From G016756615 sp050958605 (lineage in GTDB: Bacteria; Pseudomonadota; Alphaproteobacteria; Rhizobiales; Rhizobiaceae): 64,000 bases of DNA. Positions within the stretch are counted from its first letter, which is position 1. Each line of letters opens with the position of its first letter. Position numbers and translations under genes: made by a program. The notes below the pieces were generated by a model. The model was not told the DNA's origin and did no database searches. It was given only the letters and a program-made list of their open reading frames with translations. Of this stretch, positions 31,919-40,851 are shown piece after piece. The stretch is from the NCBI RefSeq assembly GCF_050958605.1, contig NZ_JBJHDO010000016.1:1-64000 (forward strand), given 5' to 3'.

Positions 31919-32905
31919 ATGAACAAGGTCGACCGCGATATCACGAACCTGCCTGACACCACCGTGTCGGTGAAGGAAGTCTTCGGTTTCGAATCCAATA
32001 TGGTGGTGCCTGCTTATTCGGTGGCGACCGAGCACGTGCCCGATGTCGATCCCGATTACCTTTTCGACGAGATGACGACGCTCGCCATCCTGTCGGGTTT
32101 CGCGTTCAACCGCCGCGTGATGGTGTCGGGTTATCACGGCACCGGCAAATCGACCCATATCGAGCAGGTCGCCGCTCGCCTGAACTGGCCCTGCGTCCGC
32201 GTCAATCTCGACAGCCATGTGAGCCGCATCGATCTCGTCGGCAAGGATGCGATCGTCGTCAAGGAAGGCATGCAGGTCACCGAGTTCCGCGACGGCATCC
32301 TTCCCTGGGCTTACCAGCACAATATTGCCCTTTGCTTCGACGAGTACGACGCCGGGCGCCCGGACGTGATGTTCGTCATCCAGCGTGTGCTCGAGTCGTC
32401 GGGCCGCCTCACTCTGCTGGACCAGAGCCGCGTCATTCGCCCGCATCCGGCTTTCCGGCTCTTCGCCACTGCCAACACGGTCGGTCTCGGCGACACGACG
32501 GGCCTCTATCACGGCACGCAGCAGATCAACCAGGCGCAGATGGACCGCTGGTCGATCGTGACCACGCTGAACTACCTGCCGCACGATAACGAGGTCGCCA
32601 TCGTTCTGGCCAAGGCCAAGCACTACCGGAACGACAAAGGCAAGGACATCGTCAACAAGATGGTGCGCGTCGCCGACATGACCCGTTCCGCTTTCATGAA
32701 CGGCGACCTGTCGACCGTCATGAGCCCGCGAACCGTCATCACCTGGGCCGAGAATGCCGAGATCTTCGGCAATGTCGGCCTGGCGTTCCGGCTGACCTTC
32801 GTCAACAAGTGCGACGAGTTGGAGCGTACTGTCGTGGCCGAGTTCTACCAGCGGGCCTTCGGCGAGGAGCTGCCGGAATCGGCCGCCAATGTCGTGCTCG
32901 GTTAA
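31919..32905 (+). CDS. cobS: Cobaltochelatase subunit CobS
   Basis: 328 residues from the ATG at 31919 behind a GGAG. It is an AAA+ ATPase of the MoxR/CbbQ type: Walker A GYHGTGKST (71-79), Walker B CFDEYDAGRPD, sensor region FRLFATANTVGLGDTTG. With CobT it powers CobN in ATP-dependent insertion of cobalt into hydrogenobyrinate a,c-diamide in aerobic B12 synthesis. The first 45 residues carry the conserved CobS N-terminal segment. CobN is not in the window. Confidence 0.96.
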   Translation: MNKVDRDITNLPDTTVSVKEVFGFESNMVVPAYSVATEHVPDVDPDYLFDEMTTLAILSGFAFNRRVMVSGYHGTGKSTHIEQVAARLNWPCVRVNLDSHVSRIDLVGKDAIVVKEGMQVTEFRDGILPWAYQHNIALCFDEYDAGRPDVMFVIQRVLESSGRLTLLDQSRVIRPHPAFRLFATANTVGLGDTTGLYHGTQQINQAQMDRWSIVTTLNYLPHDNEVAIVLAKAKHYRNDKGKDIVNKMVRVADMTRSAFMNGDLSTVMSPRTVITWAENAEIFGNVGLAFRLTFVNKCDELERTVVAEFYQRAFGEELPESAANVVLG

Positions 32906-32907
32906 CC

Positions 32908-32949
32908 ATCGGACCCGAAAGTGGAAGCCGGCTTCGGGATGAATCCGAT
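32908..32949. repeat. Small palindromic element between cobS and cobT
   Basis: ATCGGA (32908-32913) and TCCGAT (32944-32949) enclose a CCCGAAAGTGGAAGCCGGCTTCGGG core with CCCGAA/TTCGGG inner arms. Sequences of this CCGAAAGTGG...CCGG...TTCGGG type are frequent between rhizobial genes. It probably folds in the cobST mRNA. Confidence 0.55.
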
Positions 32950-32972
32950 ACCAGAATAAAGAGACAGATCGG

Positions 32973-34871
32973 ATGGCGGGGCCCGGAGACAATACGCGCA
33001 ACAAGCCGAGGAACGGCACCGACATGGACGCTTTCAAGCGCGCCATGACGGTCTGTGTTCGCGCGATCGCCGGCGACAACGAGATGGAGGTCGCCTTCGC
33101 GAAGGATCGGCCCGCTCTCGCCGGCAACCGGGCCCGGCTTCCCGACCTGCCGAAGAAGCCGTCACGAGCCGACATCGCCGTCACCCGTGGTCTTGGCGAT
33201 TCAATGGCGCTGAAGCGCGCGCTCCACGATATGCGCATCCATTCGCGGCTGGCGCCGCAGGGCAAGCAGGCCCGCGCCATTTTCGACGCGGTCGAGCAGG
33301 CCCGCTGCGAGGCGGTCGGCAGCCGCGCCATGCAGGGCGTCGCCGACAATATCGGCTCGATGCTGGAAGACAAATACGCCAAGGCCAACCTCGCCGATGT
33401 CAGCGAGCAGACGGAAGCCCCGATCGAGGAGGCGGTCGCGCTGATGGTGCGCGAGAAGCTGACCGGCCGCCCCATTCCGAAGAGCGGCGAGCGGATGGTC
33501 GATCTGTGGCGCAACTGGGTGGAGGAAAAGGCCGGCACCGATCTCGACGGGCTCGCCGACAAACTCGACGACCAGCAGGCCTTTGCCCGCGTCGTCCGCG
33601 ATATGCTGGCCTCGATGGAAATGGCTGAGGAATTGGGCGACGACGAAGAGACCCAGGATTCCTCGGAAGAGGACGACGATCAGCCCCAGGGCGAGGAGAA
33701 CAGCGAGGAAGGCGGCGAGCAGGATTCGGGCGCCGAGGAATCGGAATCCGACGACGCCGAAGCGTCGGCCGAGGATCAGGAGACCGGAGAGACGGAAGCT
33801 TCCGACGCCACGGCCGACGATATGTCGGACGACGAAGACGCCGATGCCGAGACCCCGGGCGAGACCAAGCGCCCCGACAATCCGTTCCTCGCCTTGTCCA
33901 AGGACATCGACTACAAGGTCTTCACTACGGCCTTCGACGAGACGGTCGGCGCCGAGGAGCTTTGCGACGAGGACGAACTCGACCGCCTGCGCGCTTTCCT
34001 CGATAAGCAGCTCGCCAATCTTCAGGGTGTCGTCGGGCGCCTGGCCAACCGGCTGCAGCGCCGCCTGATGGCGCAACAGAACCGTTCCTGGGATTTCGAT
34101 CTCGAGGAGGGTTATCTCGATCCGGCCCGCCTTGTACGCGTGGTGATCGATCCCATGCAGCCGCTCTCCTTCAAGCAGGAGCGCGACACCAAGTTCCGCG
34201 ATACGGTGGTGACACTGGTGCTCGACAATTCGGGCTCCATGCGCGGCCGGCCGATCACCGTGGCCGCGACCTGCGCGGACATCCTCGCGCGCACCCTCGA
34301 GCGCTGCGGCGTCTCGGTCGAGATTCTCGGCTTCACCACGCGCGCCTGGAAGGGCGGCCAAGCCCGCGAGAAATGGCTGAAAGAGGGCAAGCCCGCCAAT
34401 CCCGGCCGGCTGAACGACCTGCGGCACATCATCTACAAGAGCGCCGACACGCCGTTGCGCCGCGCACGCCGCAATCTCGGCCTGATGATGCGCGAGGGCC
34501 TGCTCAAGGAGAATATCGACGGCGAGGCGCTGTTGTGGGCCCATAGTCGCCTGATCGCGCGGCCGGAGCAGCGCAAGATCCTGATGATGATCTCGGATGG
34601 CGCGCCGGTCGACGATTCCACGCTTTCGGTCAATCCCGGCAACTATCTCGAGCGGCATCTGCGCGCGGTGATCGAGCTGATCGAGACACGCTCGCCGGTC
34701 GAGCTGCTCGCCATCGGCATCGGGCACGACGTCACGCGTTATTATCGGCGCGCCGTCACCATCGTCGACGCGGAGGAACTCGCCGGCGCCATGACCGAGC
34801 AGCTCGCGGCGCTGTTCGAGGAGGAGACGGCGCGCGGAACCCGGCGCGGCCTCCTGCGGCGCGCCGGATGA
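32973..34871 (+). CDS. cobT: Cobaltochelatase subunit CobT
   Basis: 632 residues, normal length. An N-terminal domain (about 1-215) is followed by a very acidic low-complexity stretch (about 215-305, Glu/Asp/Ser-rich). The C-terminal von Willebrand A domain has the metal-ion motif D418-N-S420-G-S422 (LVLDNSGSMRG). It forms the two-tiered ring with CobS that drives CobN. It overlaps the following gene by four bases (ATGA). Confidence 0.96.
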   Translation: MAGPGDNTRNKPRNGTDMDAFKRAMTVCVRAIAGDNEMEVAFAKDRPALAGNRARLPDLPKKPSRADIAVTRGLGDSMALKRALHDMRIHSRLAPQGKQARAIFDAVEQARCEAVGSRAMQGVADNIGSMLEDKYAKANLADVSEQTEAPIEEAVALMVREKLTGRPIPKSGERMVDLWRNWVEEKAGTDLDGLADKLDDQQAFARVVRDMLASMEMAEELGDDEETQDSSEEDDDQPQGEENSEEGGEQDSGAEESESDDAEASAEDQETGETEASDATADDMSDDEDADAETPGETKRPDNPFLALSKDIDYKVFTTAFDETVGAEELCDEDELDRLRAFLDKQLANLQGVVGRLANRLQRRLMAQQNRSWDFDLEEGYLDPARLVRVVIDPMQPLSFKQERDTKFRDTVVTLVLDNSGSMRGRPITVAATCADILARTLERCGVSVEILGFTTRAWKGGQAREKWLKEGKPANPGRLNDLRHIIYKSADTPLRRARRNLGLMMREGLLKENIDGEALLWAHSRLIARPEQRKILMMISDGAPVDDSTLSVNPGNYLERHLRAVIELIETRSPVELLAIGIGHDVTRYYRRAVTIVDAEELAGAMTEQLAALFEEETARGTRRGLLRRAG

Positions 34872-35905
34872 ACAAGCCCTCGCCGGCTGGTCGTTCGTCG
34901 CGGCTCATTGTCGGCTGGGCGGCGGCCGCTCTTCTTCTTCTGGCGATCCCGCTGCCGCCCGCATCCGGACAGGCGCCGGTCGAGCGGCTCGAAATTTCGG
35001 CCCGACCCATCACGCACTTCCGTATCGGCCACCAGACGAAGGATTTCGGCCCTTTGGAATTCGTCGGCGGATTGGAGATGGTGTCGCGCGGGCGCCATTT
35101 CGGCGCCATGTCGTCTTTCCGCTTCCTATCGCCCGGCGGCGATTTCGTCGGCGTCGCCGACACCGGCTTCTGGTTCTTCGGCAAGGTGGTCCGCGACGAT
35201 GCCCATCGGCCCATGGCGATCACCGACTTCACGATGCAGTCCATGGTGGACGAAAAGGGCAATGTGATCGACGAGAAGTGGTACATCGACGCCGAAGGGC
35301 TCGACGTGAAGGACGGCGTGGCGACCGTCGGCTTCGAACGCAATCACCGCATCGCCCAGTTCCGCATCGCGCCCGAAGACATGAAGGCTCCGTTCCGCGA
35401 ATTGGATTTCGTGGTTCCCAGAGAGGAGCTGCGCCAGAACAAGGGCTTCGAAACCGTCGTACACGCCCCCGCCGACGGGCCGCTCCAAGGCAGCCTGGTC
35501 CTTGTCTCCGAACGCAGCATCGACAAGGAAGGCAACATCTTCGCCGCTATATTCCAAGGGCCCGGCAAGGGCATCTTCACGGTAAAGCGCGACGACAATT
35601 TCGACATTACCGACGGCGCGTTCCTTCCCAATGGCGATCTTCTGCTGCTCGAACGGCGTTTCACCTTCGCCGATGGCGTCGCCATGCGGCTTCGTCGCAT
35701 CGATGGAAAAACGATAGGCGCCGGCAAGGTCGCGGACGGGCAGGTGCTCCTTTCCGCCGACATGGGCTATCAGATCGACAATATGGAAGGTCTGGATGTC
35801 TGGCGCCGCGCCGACGGCGCGCTGATGGTTTCGCTGATGTCGGACGACAACCACTCGATGCTTCAGCGCAACCTCTATCTGGAATTCCGCCTCCACGAGG
35901 ATTGA
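34868..35905 (+). CDS. Esterase-like/phytase-like beta-propeller exported protein
   Basis: 345 residues with an N-terminal hydrophobic signal or anchor (about 12-35, ending PPASGQA). It then has repeated blade-like segments (FRFLSPGGDFVGVADTGFWF, WYIDAEGLDVKDGVATVGFERNHRIAQF, FETVVHAP, GYQIDNMEGLDVWRRADGALMVSLMSDDNHSMLQRNLYLEFRL). This is the pattern of the COG4246 'esterase-like activity of phytase' family. Substrate and activity are unknown; periplasmic location is inferred. It is translationally coupled to cobT, a linkage common in rhizobia without a known reason. Confidence 0.75.
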   Translation: MNKPSPAGRSSRLIVGWAAAALLLLAIPLPPASGQAPVERLEISARPITHFRIGHQTKDFGPLEFVGGLEMVSRGRHFGAMSSFRFLSPGGDFVGVADTGFWFFGKVVRDDAHRPMAITDFTMQSMVDEKGNVIDEKWYIDAEGLDVKDGVATVGFERNHRIAQFRIAPEDMKAPFRELDFVVPREELRQNKGFETVVHAPADGPLQGSLVLVSERSIDKEGNIFAAIFQGPGKGIFTVKRDDNFDITDGAFLPNGDLLLLERRFTFADGVAMRLRRIDGKTIGAGKVADGQVLLSADMGYQIDNMEGLDVWRRADGALMVSLMSDDNHSMLQRNLYLEFRLHED

Positions 35906-35927
35906 GGACCTACCCGACCGTCGAGTA

Positions 35928-36004
35928 CCCCTCATCCGGCCCTTCGGGCCACCTTCTCCCACAAGGGGAGAAGGTGGCCTCGCGAAGCGAGGTCGGATGA
36001 GGGG
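35928..36004. repeat. Mosaic palindrome, short form
   Basis: CCCCTCATCCGGC on the left and GTCGGATGAGGGG on the right enclose two hairpins: GGCCCTTCGGGCC and CCTTCTCCCACAAGGGGAGAAGG, then CTCGCGAAGCGAG. It lies between convergent genes and may act as a transcript end. Confidence 0.75.
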
Positions 36005-36033
36005 TTCCCCCAGGGCCGAATAGACGTTTTGGA

Positions 36034-37149
36034 TTACGCCGCCAGATCCCCTCTTTCACCGGCTCCATCATGCCGCGCATAGGCTCGGCCGAAACGGTTG
36101 GCAAGGAAGGTCTCGAGCGGGATATCTTCCTGGCGGATGAAGCCCTTCGCCGGCAGCTTGCCGCTCGCCAGCATGTCCAGCACCGCGCAGATCCCCGAAG
36201 CCGTGGTGATCTGTATTGCGCTGCGCACAACCTGGCCGACACGTTTGCTGTAGACCTTGTTGGCATAGGTCTCCTGCATGAGGCGCCCGTTCTTCATGCC
36301 GCTCACCGTGACGAAGATCACCACCACGTCCTGCATGGTGGCGGGCAGCGCGTTTTCCAGGATGTCCTTCAGCACCTCGCGGCGATGGCGCAGGCCGAGA
36401 TCGTTGAGCAGCGCCTTCATGATGGCCGCGTGGCCGGGATAGCGGATGGTGCGGTAGTTCAGCGTGCGCACCTTGCCCTTCAGCGTCTCGGCGAGCGTGC
36501 CCAGCCCGCCCGACGTGTTGAAGGCTTCGTAGGTGATGCCGTCCAGCGAGAACTCCTCGCGTTCCTCGAGTGGCGGCACTTCGACCAGCTCGCCTTCGAC
36601 GATCGCCTCGCAGGGCTCGCAATATTCGTTGATGACCCCGTCGGTGCTCCAGGTCAGATTGTAATTGAGCGCGTTGGACGGGTATTGCGGCAGCGCCCCC
36701 ACGCGCATGCGTACGCTTTCCAGGCTGTCGAAGCGGCTCGCGAGGTCATTGGCGACGATCGAGATGAAGCCGGGCGCCAGGCCGCATTGCGGGATGAAGG
36801 CGCTCTTGGCCGCGCGCGCCAGTTCCTTCACGCGACGCGTGGAGGCGACGTCCTCGGTCAGGTCGAGATAGTGCGTCCCGGTCTTTGCGGCCGCCTCGGC
36901 AATCCGCGTGGTGAGATGAAAAGGAGCCGCGCTCAACACCGCGAACTTGCCGGCGAGAGCCTTCCCGAGCGCCGCGCCGTCTTCGATGTCGAGCCGCTCA
37001 ACGAGTACGGCATTGGGCGTTTCGAGCGCCTTGAGCTGCTCGGCCGAACGGTCGACGACCGTCACCTTGTAGTCTCCGGTCCCGGCCAGCATGTCGGCGA
37101 TCGTCGCCCCGATCTTGCCCGCGCCCACTACAAGGATTTCTTTTTTCAT
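36034..37149 (-). CDS. Saccharopine dehydrogenase family protein
   Basis: 371 residues with an N-terminal Rossmann fold (ILVVGAGKIGATIADMLAG, then DRSAEQLKAL) and a saccharopine-dehydrogenase C-terminal part (CGLAPGFISIVANDLA, YNLTWSTDGVINEYCEP, SGGLGTLAETL, TIRYPGHAAIMKALLNDLGL). It is an NAD(P)-dependent oxidoreductase on an amino-acid conjugate. In bacteria without the yeast-type lysine route it may take part in lysine breakdown or polyamine/carboxynorspermidine chemistry. The divergently placed Lrp/AsnC gene, 104 bases away, suggests amino-acid-responsive control. The exact substrate is unknown. Confidence 0.78.
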   Translation of the reverse strand: MKKEILVVGAGKIGATIADMLAGTGDYKVTVVDRSAEQLKALETPNAVLVERLDIEDGAALGKALAGKFAVLSAAPFHLTTRIAEAAAKTGTHYLDLTEDVASTRRVKELARAAKSAFIPQCGLAPGFISIVANDLASRFDSLESVRMRVGALPQYPSNALNYNLTWSTDGVINEYCEPCEAIVEGELVEVPPLEEREEFSLDGITYEAFNTSGGLGTLAETLKGKVRTLNYRTIRYPGHAAIMKALLNDLGLRHRREVLKDILENALPATMQDVVVIFVTVSGMKNGRLMQETYANKVYSKRVGQVVRSAIQITTASGICAVLDMLASGKLPAKGFIRQEDIPLETFLANRFGRAYARHDGAGERGDLAA

Positions 37150-37253
37150 GCTGCTTCCCTTCCCGCTGCAAAACGATGCTGACTGAAGGATCGCAGGTTG
37201 CCCGTCGAAAAGAAGCCTATATAAAGACCTTATAAAGCTAGCTTCTGATCATT

Positions 37254-37703
37254 ATGCCGAACATATCCTCCAGAATGACGACCGAGGCCGATCGCGCCCT
37301 CATCGCCCTTTTGCGCGAGAACGCCCGCATGTCGATCGTCGAGTTGGCGCGAAAGCTCGGCGTGTCGCGCACGACGGCCCAGAGCCGCCTCGAAAGGCTG
37401 GAGCGGCGGGGCATCATAGAGGGCTATAGCGTGCGCCTGTCGCCGGACTACGAGCAGGAATTGGTCAAGGCGCATGTCCTGGTGACGGCCGTCCCCAAAC
37501 ATGCCGCGTCGGTCGAGGCGGCGCTGCGGCGGATGCCGGCGGTCCGCACGCTACACTCCGTCAGCGGCAATTTCGACATGATCGTGATCGTCGAATCGCC
37601 GTCGATCCGCGATCTCGACCTCGTGATCGACAATATCGGCGCATTGGACGGGGTCGAGCGCACCGCTTCCTCGATCATCCTGTCGACGCGGATCGACCGG
37701 TAA
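37254..37703 (+). CDS. Lrp/AsnC family transcriptional regulator
   Basis: 149 residues: an N-terminal helix-turn-helix (DRALIALLRENARMSIVELARKLGVSRTTAQSRLERLERRGIIEGY) and a C-terminal RAM ligand/oligomerisation domain (HVLVTAVPKHAASVEAAL, RTLHSVSGNFDMIVIVE). It likely controls the divergent saccharopine-dehydrogenase-like gene in answer to an amino acid. A second in-frame ATG at 37275 starts closer to the conserved MTTEADRAL and is a reasonable alternative start. Confidence 0.87.
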   Translation: MPNISSRMTTEADRALIALLRENARMSIVELARKLGVSRTTAQSRLERLERRGIIEGYSVRLSPDYEQELVKAHVLVTAVPKHAASVEAALRRMPAVRTLHSVSGNFDMIVIVESPSIRDLDLVIDNIGALDGVERTASSIILSTRIDR

Positions 37704-37709
37704 ACCTTC

Positions 37710-38393
37710 CTATTCGGCGGGGAGGACGACCGGCTGGTTCCACCGGGCGGCGATCAGCCGGTACGGGATGAGCGCAAAGACGGCGATGGCGAACTTCACG
37801 CAGAAATCACCAAGCGCCCAGGACATCCAGCGCGCCGTTTCAATGCCGAAAAGACCAAGCAACGGGGCCTTCTCCAGCGCGAATGCATCGTCCGGGCCGA
37901 CAAAAGCGAAGACGGCGGAGAAGGCAATGGTGAAGAACACCGCCGTGTCGATCACCGAGCCGGCCAGCGAGGCAAAGACCGGAGCGCGCCACCAGCTCTG
38001 ACGGCGCAGCCAATTGAACACAGTCACGTCGAGCAGCTGACCGATCAGGAATGCCGACCCGGAGGCGATGGCGATTCGCACCAGCCGACCCGCGGCGGTC
38101 TCGAATTCGATCAGCCCATATCGGTAGAGCAGCGGCGGAATGACGATCGAGCATGCGACCGCGATCATGAATCCGACGAAGACGATCCGGCGCGCCATCA
38201 CCGGTCCATAGCGGCGATTGGCGAGGTCCGTCACCAGGAAAGCGAAGGGATAGGTGAAAGCGCCCCAGGTCAGGATATCGGCAAGCGAAAGCGAGCCGAT
38301 CTGGCCGTCGACCGGAAACTGAACGAGAACGTTGGAGGCCACGACCACAAGGGCCATGGCGGTCACGAAAGGTAGATATCTGGAGAGCGACAT
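37710..38393 (-). CDS. Queuosine precursor transporter (YhhQ/DUF165, COG1738)
   Basis: 227 residues with about six hydrophobic segments. Typical motifs are LTWGAFTYPFAFLVTDLANRRYG near the N-terminus and SWALGDFCVKFAIAVFALIPYR at the end. E. coli YhhQ imports preQ0 and preQ1 for queuosine tRNA modification; this family member should do the same across the inner membrane. The start codon directly follows a preQ1-I-like element, which strongly supports the substrate. It lies downstream of rpmB on the same strand. Confidence 0.87.
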   Translation of the reverse strand: MSLSRYLPFVTAMALVVVASNVLVQFPVDGQIGSLSLADILTWGAFTYPFAFLVTDLANRRYGPVMARRIVFVGFMIAVACSIVIPPLLYRYGLIEFETAAGRLVRIAIASGSAFLIGQLLDVTVFNWLRRQSWWRAPVFASLAGSVIDTAVFFTIAFSAVFAFVGPDDAFALEKAPLLGLFGIETARWMSWALGDFCVKFAIAVFALIPYRLIAARWNQPVVLPAE

Positions 38394-38420
38394 TTTTTTA
38401 TCCTGGGTGATGGAACCAGT
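38394..38420 (-). promoter_or_regulatory. preQ1-I-like riboswitch at the start of the queuosine precursor transporter gene
   Basis: On the minus strand the last 27 bases before the ATG read ACTGGTTCCATCACCCAGG followed by an ATAAAAAA tail. This gives a short CTGG/CCAG stem, a GGTTC loop start, ACCC closing side and an A-rich tail, in the order of the preQ1-I consensus. The loop CAU can pair with the AUG start codon, which would give the H-type pseudoknot and hide the start when ligand is bound. A GC-rich hairpin (GGGGCGC...GCGCCCC) lies just upstream. The fit is by eye only. Confidence 0.65.
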
Positions 38421-38478
38421 GGGGCGCCGCCGTCACCGGCAGCGCCCCAGAAAAGGCGGTCGTCCCCCGCCTGGAAAC

Positions 38479-38775
38479 TCAGGCGGCGGACTGCTCGGCC
38501 AACTTCTTCGCGACCTGCTTCTTGAGCAGGCGGGCGCGCTGCGACAGTTCCTTGGCGTCGGCCTTCACGAGGAAAGCGTCGAGGCCGCCGCGATGCTCGA
38601 CCGAACGGAGCGCGTTGGCCGAGATACGCAGCCGGACGTTCTGGTTCAGCGCCTCCGAGATCAGCGTCACATTGACGAGATTCGGCAGGAAGCGGCGCCT
38701 CGTCTTGTTGTTGGCATGGCTCACATTGTTGCCGGTCTGGACAGCCTTGCCGGTCAGTTCACAAGCGCGGGACAT
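38479..38775 (-). CDS. rpmB: Large ribosomal subunit protein bL28
   Basis: 98 residues. MSRACELTGKAVQTGNNVSHANNKTRRRF is the bL28 N-terminus, with LRISANALRSVEHRGGLDAFL in the middle and a basic C-terminal helix as in alphaproteobacterial forms. The CxxC-type zinc pattern is absent, as is usual here. Placement next to the queuosine precursor transporter is common in rhizobia. Confidence 0.97.
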   Translation of the reverse strand: MSRACELTGKAVQTGNNVSHANNKTRRRFLPNLVNVTLISEALNQNVRLRISANALRSVEHRGGLDAFLVKADAKELSQRARLLKKQVAKKLAEQSAA

Positions 38776-39104
38776 TGTCGTACCTTCAGTTCGTACCGGG
38801 CCAAGTCTCCAAGCCGCACCAGAAAGATCGGCGCGCGGCCTTGTCAGGCGGCCTCATGGGAAAAGTTGGCGTTCCATAGTGGGATTTCGACGAGGCGTCA
38901 AGCACGAGCTGCCGGTTTCGCCCTTATGCAGGCCTTCGAGGGCTCCACATTGCCGTCGGAATCCGACGCTAGGCACCTGTGCTTGAAAGTCTGGCGCAGA
39001 GCATCGCGGGGCAATCGGCCCCCTTGGCAGCGCACAGAATCAAACTAAATCAACAGCACCCGGTGCGTTTGGAAGAACGCAAACGCGGGCAAAGGGAGCG
39101 GTTC
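38776..39104. other. Intergenic region between rpmB and the DUF3108 gene
   Basis: This divergent spacer must hold two promoters. No coding frame, repeat of the mosaic type, or recognisable operator was seen. Confidence 0.35.
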
Positions 39105-39920
39105 GTGCCGTTGTGGAAGCGTCTTGATCGTCCGATTGCGTGCGGGCTCGCCGTGCTCGTCGGCCTCTCGGGTATCGCGCCGGTGGATGCGGCCGTGAGC
39201 GATGCTCCGCAATCCTTCAGCGCCGATTACGCGGTATCGATCTTCGGCCTCACAGTGGCCCGGTCGCGCTTCACCAGCCATATCTCCGATCGCGGCTTCC
39301 AACTCGAAGGTTCGATCTCCAGCGCCGGTATTGCCACCTTCTTCGACGACACCAAGGCGACGACCGCCGCCTCCGGCCGCTTCCGCAGGGACGCCACCGT
39401 GCCCGACGCCTATTCGGTCTCCTATACTTACGGCAAGAAGGCGAAGAAGACGACGCTCGACTTCGCCAGGGGCAATGTCGCGAAGGTCACCAATGTCCCG
39501 CCCCTCGAAAAGCGCGGCGCGGATTGGGTGCCGGTAACGGCGAAGGATCTGGTCGCGGTGACCGATCCGATATCCGCGGTGCTGGTGCGGGCCCCTTCGC
39601 TCGACCAGGTTTGCCGCCGCACGATCAAGGTCTTCGATGGCGAGATACGCGCCGATCTCAAACTGTCGCCGGTCGGCACCGGCCCGGTCGACCTCGGCGC
39701 CTATCGCGGCGACGCCGCCGTGTGCAGCGGCAGATTCGTTCCCATCGCGGGCTACCGCCCCGGCAACAAATCCATCCGCTACCTCAAGGACCGCAGCCAG
39801 ATCCGCATCACATTTGCGCAGCTCGGCCAAACCGGGGTATATGCGCCCGTCCACGCCACGGTGAGCACGCGGATCGGCACGGTCACGTTCCGTGCGCGGC
39901 GCCTGGAAGGGGCACGATAG
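39105..39920 (+). CDS. DUF3108 family exported protein
   Basis: 271 residues from a GTG at 39105, chosen for the AAGGGAG 7-10 bases upstream and because it puts a signal peptide first (RPIACGLAVLVGLSGIAPVDA). The mature part has the DUF3108 pattern: FSADYAVSIFGLTVARSRFTSHI, beta-rich repeats, a conserved Cys pair (VCRRTIKVFDG and AVCSGRF) and a terminal strand FRARRLEG. The family function is not established; periplasmic location is inferred. A small gap separates it from the EamA gene. Confidence 0.75.
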   Translation: MPLWKRLDRPIACGLAVLVGLSGIAPVDAAVSDAPQSFSADYAVSIFGLTVARSRFTSHISDRGFQLEGSISSAGIATFFDDTKATTAASGRFRRDATVPDAYSVSYTYGKKAKKTTLDFARGNVAKVTNVPPLEKRGADWVPVTAKDLVAVTDPISAVLVRAPSLDQVCRRTIKVFDGEIRADLKLSPVGTGPVDLGAYRGDAAVCSGRFVPIAGYRPGNKSIRYLKDRSQIRITFAQLGQTGVYAPVHATVSTRIGTVTFRARRLEGAR

Positions 39921-39969
39921 AGCGCCGCGCGTCCATCCGGATGCGCAAAGACATATGCGCGGGGGGAAA

Positions 39970-40851
39970 ATGGGACGCGCCACTCTGATCGGTTTTTCCG
40001 CCGTGGCGATGTGGGCGTTGCTCGCGCTCCTCACCGATGCATCAGGCGACGTCCCTCCCTTCCTGCTTTCGGCCATCACCTTCGCCATCGGCACGACTGT
40101 CGGGCTCGTCGCAAGGGTCGTTGCGCCTCCGGCGGAAACGGTCAAGATCCCTCCCCAGGTATGGATCATCGGCATTGCAGGCCTTTTCGGATACCACTTC
40201 TTCTACTTCACCGCGCTGCGCAACGCGCCTGCAGTGGAAGCCAGCCTGATCGCCTATCTCTGGCCGCTCTTCATCGTGCTCGGCTCTGCGCTGATGCCGG
40301 GCGAGCGGCTGCAATGGCACCACGTGGCAGGCGCGGCGCTCGGCCTTGCCGGCACGTTCCTGATCGTCACCAGGGGAAGCGGGCTCTCCTTCGACAGCCG
40401 CTACGCCTTCGGCTACGCGATGGCCGGCGTCTGCGCTTTCGTCTGGTCGGCCTATTCGCTTCTTTCCCGCCGTTTCCCGGCGGTGCCGACAAGCGTGGTC
40501 ACGTGGTTCTGCGCTGCGACCTCGCTGCTTTCGCTGATCTGCCACTTCATGCTCGAAGAAACCGTCCTGCCCGCGACCGCGGGCGAATGGCTGGCTGTGG
40601 CCGGCCTCGGCCTGATGCCGGTAGGGCTCGCCTTCTATGCCTGGGACATAGGCGTAAAGCGCGGCAACATACAGGTGCTGGGTGCGGCGAGTTATGCCGC
40701 GCCACTGCTCTCGACGCTGGTGCTCATCGCGACGGGATTCGCCGAGCCCACGCCGGCAATCCTGCTCGCCTGTGTGCTGATCACCTCCGGTGCAGTGCTG
40801 GCGGCCAAGTCTTTGCTTTTCTCCCGCAAGCCGGCGGCGGCTAAGGCATGA
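39970..40851 (+). CDS. EamA/DMT superfamily transporter
   Basis: 293 residues from the ATG at 39970 behind a GGGGGG. Ten hydrophobic segments are arranged as two EamA repeats (WALLALLTDASGDVPPFLLSAITF; FGYAMAGVCAFVWSAYSLLSRRF). Family members export or import amino acids, nucleosides or drugs; the sequence does not fix the substrate. Its stop overlaps the start of the YhhN-like gene (ATGA), so the two are co-translated. Confidence 0.83.
   Translation: MGRATLIGFSAVAMWALLALLTDASGDVPPFLLSAITFAIGTTVGLVARVVAPPAETVKIPPQVWIIGIAGLFGYHFFYFTALRNAPAVEASLIAYLWPLFIVLGSALMPGERLQWHHVAGAALGLAGTFLIVTRGSGLSFDSRYAFGYAMAGVCAFVWSAYSLLSRRFPAVPTSVVTWFCAATSLLSLICHFMLEETVLPATAGEWLAVAGLGLMPVGLAFYAWDIGVKRGNIQVLGAASYAAPLLSTLVLIATGFAEPTPAILLACVLITSGAVLAAKSLLFSRKPAAAKA

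Noticed and set aside
31166..33562. A 798-codon open frame on the minus strand opposite the J-domain, cobS and cobT genes
   Set aside because: It is the complement of well-recognised genes in high-GC DNA, has no family-like sequence, and would cover several intergenic regions. It is a codon-bias artefact.
33201..34727. A 508-codon minus-strand frame opposite cobT
   Set aside because: Antisense shadow of the acidic and VWA regions of CobT; no motif of its own.
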